A stretch of DNA of 9,140 bases from Candidatus Acetothermia bacterium JdFR-50 (GTDB lineage Bacteria > Bipolaricaulota > Bipolaricaulia > Bipolaricaulales > Bipolaricaulaceae): NCBI GenBank assembly GCA_002010365.1, contig MTNL01000239.1, positions 1 to 9,140 on the forward strand, read 5' to 3'. The position numbers and the translations under genes are program-made. Within the stretch, counting starts at the first letter, position 1. Each line of letters starts with the position of its first letter. The notes below the pieces were generated by a model. That model was not told the DNA's origin. It saw only the letters and a program-made list of their open reading frames with translations, and made no database searches. Positions 6,346 through 9,140 of this stretch are shown here, piece by piece.

Positions 6346-8070
6346 TCACTCCGCCGGCCGCACCGAGAGGAAGGTCATGCGGTTGCAGAGCCCCACCAAC
6401 TCCTGCTGCACGTATCCCGTCCACGCCAGGGAGTAGCCGTCGAGCTTGTCGGGCCAGTACATGATGATGTAGGGGAGATCCCGGTGGACCAGCTCCTGGG
6501 CCCGGCGGATGATCTCCGCCCGCTTCTGGGGATCCAGGGTCCTCTTTTGAAGGGTATAGAGGCCGGTGAACTCGGGGTTGTGGTAGTTGCTGTCGCTCCA
6601 GCCGCCGATCTGATAGGCGGAGAGCCACTCCAGGATGAAGGTGGGATCGGCGCCGATGTTCCATCCCCAGCCGAGGATATCGAAATCGGCGCGGTACCCG
6701 TCCTCACCCCAGATCTGGTCGTACATCTTGGCGCCCTCCATCACCGTGGGGCGCAGGCGGATCCCCGCCTTGGCGGCGTCCTCCTTTATGATCTCGAACA
6801 CCCGCAGGAGCACCGAGTAGGAGGTCTCGATCCAAACCTCGAAGTCGAGCTTCACCGTCTCGGTCTTCACGATCCACTGGTCCGCCGGCACCCGCTCCAG
6901 GTGCCCGTCCGGGGCCACCACGTGCTTCCCGTCCTCGAGCTTGAGGGGCCGGATGGTGTAGGTGATGGTCTTCTCGCGGACCCCGTCGCCGTCGCGGTCC
7001 ACCCAGCCGTTCTCTTCCAGGATCTGGGCCGCCTTCTCGGGGTTGAACTCATAGTAGCGCAGATCGGTGTTGAGGAACGGAGGGTACGGCCCCGCGTTGG
7101 GGAGGATGGAGGGGTTCGCCTGGGCGTAGCCCAACCACACGAGCTTTATGATCTTGTCCACGTCGATGCAGTGCGCCAGGGCCCGGCGCACCTCGGGCTG
7201 GAGGAGTGCGGGGCGGATGTTTTCATTCCAATCGGCGAGGTTGAAGATCACGTCGTGGAGCCACTGGGATTTGGTGGCGGAAACGTCGTAGCCCTTGGCC
7301 CGCTTTATCCTGGGGACCAAGGTCATGGCGGTGATCTCGAACGCCAGATCCACCTCCCCCGCCAAAAGCGCCTCCACCGTGGCGGTCTCCGAGTCGTAAC
7401 GCTTGAAGATCAGCCGGTCGATGTAGGGCTTCTGCCCCCAATAGCCGTCGTACGCCTCAAGGATCACGTGCTGATCCTTCTTCCACTCCACCAACTTGAA
7501 CGGCCCGTACCCGATCTCCGGCTTGTAGTCCAGGATGTACTCCAACGTGATCTCATCCAGGGGAGGACAGCGGTGCGGCGGCAGGAACACCAGGGGATCG
7601 TCGGCCAAAAGGACCTTTGTCAAGCGCTCCGGCTGCGGATACTTCATCTTCAACCTGAAGGAATACTCGCCCGTTTTCTCCACCGATTCGATGAACTCCA
7701 GATCCGCCCGCAGGATAGGCGGCATGGTCTTGAGGAGGGCCTTTATGTTGTAAACCACATCGTCGGCGGTGAGGGGCTCCCCATCGTGCCAGGTGATCCC
7801 CTCGGCGATGGTGAGATCCCAGGTGAGCAGGTCATCGGATATCTTTTCATCCACTACCAAAAGCGGCACCGGCTCGGACTTCTCGTTCAGCTGGTAGAGG
7901 CTATCGAACATGAGGTCGATGATGAAGCCCCCTTCCTCGGCCCAGTTGGTGGCGGGATTCAGGCTGGGAATCTCGGCTTCCCACCCCACCCGGAAGGTGA
8001 GGGGCTCGGCGGCCCAAAGGGGCAACGCCCCCAGGGCCAACACCACCAACAGCCATCCGCTTCGCGCCAC
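6346..8070 (-). CDS. Peptide-type ABC transporter solute-binding protein SBP1 (SBP_bac_5 family)
   Basis: Extracytoplasmic binding protein that captures the solute for the permeases that follow. It has 574 residues. The GTG at 8070 is chosen as start because AGGAGGT (8083-8077) sits 6 nt upstream and a signal peptide begins there; an upstream ATG at 8175 in the same frame would read through the terminator and put 35 implausible residues in front. Residues 1-20 are a signal peptide (R3, a hydrophobic core, likely cut after LWA) with no lipobox cysteine. Family landmarks are the WHDGEPLTADDVV block at about 94-106, GYGPFKLVEW at 187-196, PEVRRALAHCID at 292-303 and a C-terminal lobe rich in W, Y and D. 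A DRDGDG loop (358-363) resembles a calcium-binding loop and is followed by a polar insertion (about 371-412). Length is normal for the family (500-600). Stop is TGA, 9 nt before a strong hairpin. Substrate unknown: peptides by family, but oligosaccharides are possible in thermophiles. Confidence 0.93.
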   Translation of the reverse strand: MARSGWLLVVLALGALPLWAAEPLTFRVGWEAEIPSLNPATNWAEEGGFIIDLMFDSLYQLNEKSEPVPLLVVDEKISDDLLTWDLTIAEGITWHDGEPLTADDVVYNIKALLKTMPPILRADLEFIESVEKTGEYSFRLKMKYPQPERLTKVLLADDPLVFLPPHRCPPLDEITLEYILDYKPEIGYGPFKLVEWKKDQHVILEAYDGYWGQKPYIDRLIFKRYDSETATVEALLAGEVDLAFEITAMTLVPRIKRAKGYDVSATKSQWLHDVIFNLADWNENIRPALLQPEVRRALAHCIDVDKIIKLVWLGYAQANPSILPNAGPYPPFLNTDLRYYEFNPEKAAQILEENGWVDRDGDGVREKTITYTIRPLKLEDGKHVVAPDGHLERVPADQWIVKTETVKLDFEVWIETSYSVLLRVFEIIKEDAAKAGIRLRPTVMEGAKMYDQIWGEDGYRADFDILGWGWNIGADPTFILEWLSAYQIGGWSDSNYHNPEFTGLYTLQKRTLDPQKRAEIIRRAQELVHRDLPYIIMYWPDKLDGYSLAWTGYVQQELVGLCNRMTFLSVRPAE

Positions 8071-8076
8071 AGAACC

Positions 8077-8083
8077 ACCTCCT
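8077..8083 (-). promoter_or_regulatory. Ribosome binding site fixing the GTG start of SBP1
   Basis: AGGAGGT on the minus strand, 6 nt before the GTG at 8070. It is a near-perfect Shine-Dalgarno sequence and decides the start in favour of GTG 8070 over the upstream in-frame ATG at 8175. Confidence 0.85.
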
Positions 8084-8101
8084 GAGAAAGTACTCACCTT
8101 G

Positions 8102-8131
8102 CTTATATACGAAAATTTCCCGCATAAGAAA
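8102..8131 (-). promoter_or_regulatory. Possible promoter of the SBP1 transporter operon
   Basis: Between the trpB2 terminator and the SBP1 gene the minus strand has an AT-rich patch with GTATATAAGC at 8110-8101. Either TATATA (8109-8104) or TATAAG (8107-8102) could be a -10 box. The only -35 candidate, about 17-19 nt upstream (TTTTCT), is poor and overlaps the T-run of the terminator. A start site near 8095 would leave a leader of about 25 nt. The main argument is position: a new unit must start here after a strong terminator. Confidence 0.35.
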
Positions 8132-8150
8132 AGGCCCCCGAAGGGGGCCT
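8125..8150 (-). terminator. Intrinsic terminator of trpB2
   Basis: On the minus strand an 8-bp stem AGGCCCCC / GGGGGCCT (8150-8143 with 8139-8132) closes on a UUC loop within a CUUCGG sequence. It is followed by TTTTCTTA. It begins 29 nt after the trpB2 stop and ends before the SBP1 ribosome binding site. There is no T-run on the plus-strand side, so it acts in one direction only. Confidence 0.85.
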
Positions 8151-8179
8151 CTCCGGAGTTCCGTGGTAAAGCCAAGGGC

Positions 8180-9140
8180 TCACAAAGAAGCGGTGCTCAC
8201 GAGCTTCCCCGCCATGTAATCCGCGTAGGCGGACATATCGAAGTGCCCGTGGCCGGAGAGCCCGATGAGGATCACCTTTTCTTCGCCCGTCTCCGCACAC
8301 CTCCGGGCCACATCGATGGCCGCCCGCACCGCGTGGGCCGACTCCGGCGCCGGGATGATCCCCTCCGTCTGCGCGAACAGCACCGCTCCCTCAAAGATGT
8401 GCACCTGATCCAGGGCCACCGCTTTGACCACCCTTTTTTCCACCAGATGGGTGACGATGGGGGCCATCCCGTGATACCGCAATCCCCCGGCGTGGATGGG
8501 CGGGGGAACGAAGTCATGGCCCAAGGTGTGCATCTTGAGGAGCGGTGTCATCTCCGCGGTATCGCCGTAATCGTACCGCACCTCCCCCCGGGTGATGGTG
8601 GGGCACGCCACGGGCTCCACCGCCAGGAACTCCACCTCCCTCCCCCGCTCCCGGGATTCCCGGAGGAAGGGAAGCGCCAATCCCGCGAAATTCGAGCCCC
8701 CGCCCACACATCCCACGACCACATCGGGATAATCCCCGGCCATCTCCATCTGCAGGAGCGCCTCCTCCCCCACGATGGTCTGGTGCAGGAGCACGTGGTT
8801 GAGGACGCTTCCCAGGGAGTATTTGGTACCGGGGTCGCTGAGGGCCGTTTCGATGGCTTCAGAGATGGCGATGCCCAAGGATCCCGTGGAATTTGGGTTT
8901 TCCGCCAGGATCCTGCGGCCGGCTTCGGTGCGATCCGAGGGGGAGGGGGTCACCTCGGCCCCGTAGACCTCCATCATGACGCGGCGGTAGGGTTTTTGCT
9001 CGTAGGAGACCCGGACCATGTAAACGAGGCACTGGAGGCCGAACACGTGGCAGGCGAAGGAGAGGGCGCTGCCCCACTGCCCGGCCCCGGTCTCGGTGGT
9101 GAGGCGTTTGGTGCCCTCCAGCTTGTGGTAGTAGGCCTGG
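8180..9140 (-). CDS. trpB: Tryptophan synthase beta chain, TrpB2 type (5' end outside window)
   Basis: PLP enzyme that joins indole and serine (or an activated serine) to make tryptophan in the cytoplasm. The visible part is 319 codons ending in TGA; the reading frame stays open through the right edge, so the GTG at 9046 is internal and not the start. About 110-130 N-terminal residues, including the PLP lysine, are missing. Numbered from the window edge, residues 16-23 read ETGAGQWG with the catalytic glutamate; the W, where TrpB1 has H, is typical of TrpB2. The PLP phosphate loop GGGSN is at 146-150, the TEGI-PA-ES block at about 258-268, and the SGHG serine that contacts the PLP ring nitrogen at about 295. 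TrpB2 proteins are often unlinked to trpA and have been proposed to salvage indole or use O-phosphoserine; which applies here cannot be seen. A terminator follows 29 nt after the stop, so it is a separate transcription unit from the transporter genes. The family call is firm. Confidence 0.95.
   Translation of the reverse strand, partial: QAYYHKLEGTKRLTTETGAGQWGSALSFACHVFGLQCLVYMVRVSYEQKPYRRVMMEVYGAEVTPSPSDRTEAGRRILAENPNSTGSLGIAISEAIETALSDPGTKYSLGSVLNHVLLHQTIVGEEALLQMEMAGDYPDVVVGCVGGGSNFAGLALPFLRESRERGREVEFLAVEPVACPTITRGEVRYDYGDTAEMTPLLKMHTLGHDFVPPPIHAGGLRYHGMAPIVTHLVEKRVVKAVALDQVHIFEGAVLFAQTEGIIPAPESAHAVRAAIDVARRCAETGEEKVILIGLSGHGHFDMSAYADYMAGKLVSTASL

Noticed and set aside
4018..6436. Several plus-strand open frames of 190-280 codons opposite the permease and ATPase genes
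   Set aside because: All are antisense to well-supported genes, have low-complexity compositions (H, G, D, R, P) and show no motifs.
6484..8085. A 533-codon open frame on the plus strand
   Set aside because: It is exactly antisense to SBP1, is rich in H, G, R and P, has no recognisable domain, and results from GC-rich codon use on the opposite strand. SBP1 has signal peptide, ribosome site and family motifs.

Overview
All the genes I can support lie on the minus strand, so the window is read here from right to left. Base composition is GC-rich. Coding starts and stops abut or overlap by 1 to 14 nt, and the two terminator hairpins have nearly pure G-C stems. The long plus-strand frames are antisense shadows. 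The style (GC-rich, many AGG arginine codons, several peptide-type ABC uptake genes, a TrpB2-type tryptophan synthase beta chain) fits a thermophilic bacterium. Candidates are the Bipolaricaulota/Acetothermia, Thermotogota, Deinococcota or Chloroflexota, but I cannot decide among them from this sequence. Both solute-binding proteins have a cleavable signal peptide without a lipobox cysteine, which hints at a free periplasmic protein and hence a diderm envelope.

Layout in transcription order: (1) 9139-8180, the 3' three quarters of a trpB2 gene, closed by an intrinsic terminator at 8150-8125. (2) 8070-6346, a peptide-type solute-binding protein (SBP1) with a strong ribosome binding site and a possible promoter just upstream. 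(3) A second strong terminator-like hairpin at 6336-6303, between SBP1 and its permeases. (4) 6286-2544, a compact run of permease B1, permease C1, ATPase D and ATPase F. (5) After a 51-nt gap, a second permease pair, B2 (2492-1473) and C2 (1473-556). (6) A 117-nt gap holding a good sigma70-type promoter with a perfect TATAAT box, then the first 146 codons of a second solute-binding protein (SBP2), which runs off the left edge.

How they work together: SBP1, B1, C1, D and F make one complete Dpp/Opp-type importer. A binding protein captures the solute outside the membrane, two permeases form the channel, and two different ATPases drive it. B2, C2 and SBP2 make a second translocation module with no ATPases of its own inside the window. 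Either D and F energise both modules, or a second ATPase pair lies beyond position 1. The substrate cannot be read from sequence: this transporter class carries peptides, but also nickel or oligosaccharides in thermophiles. The main points of interest are this 2:1 ratio of permease pairs to ATPase pairs, the hairpin inside the transporter operon that probably lowers permease output relative to the binding protein, and a leader before SBP2 with two strong Shine-Dalgarno sequences. I saw no mobile element, CRISPR array, RNA gene or clearly novel system.
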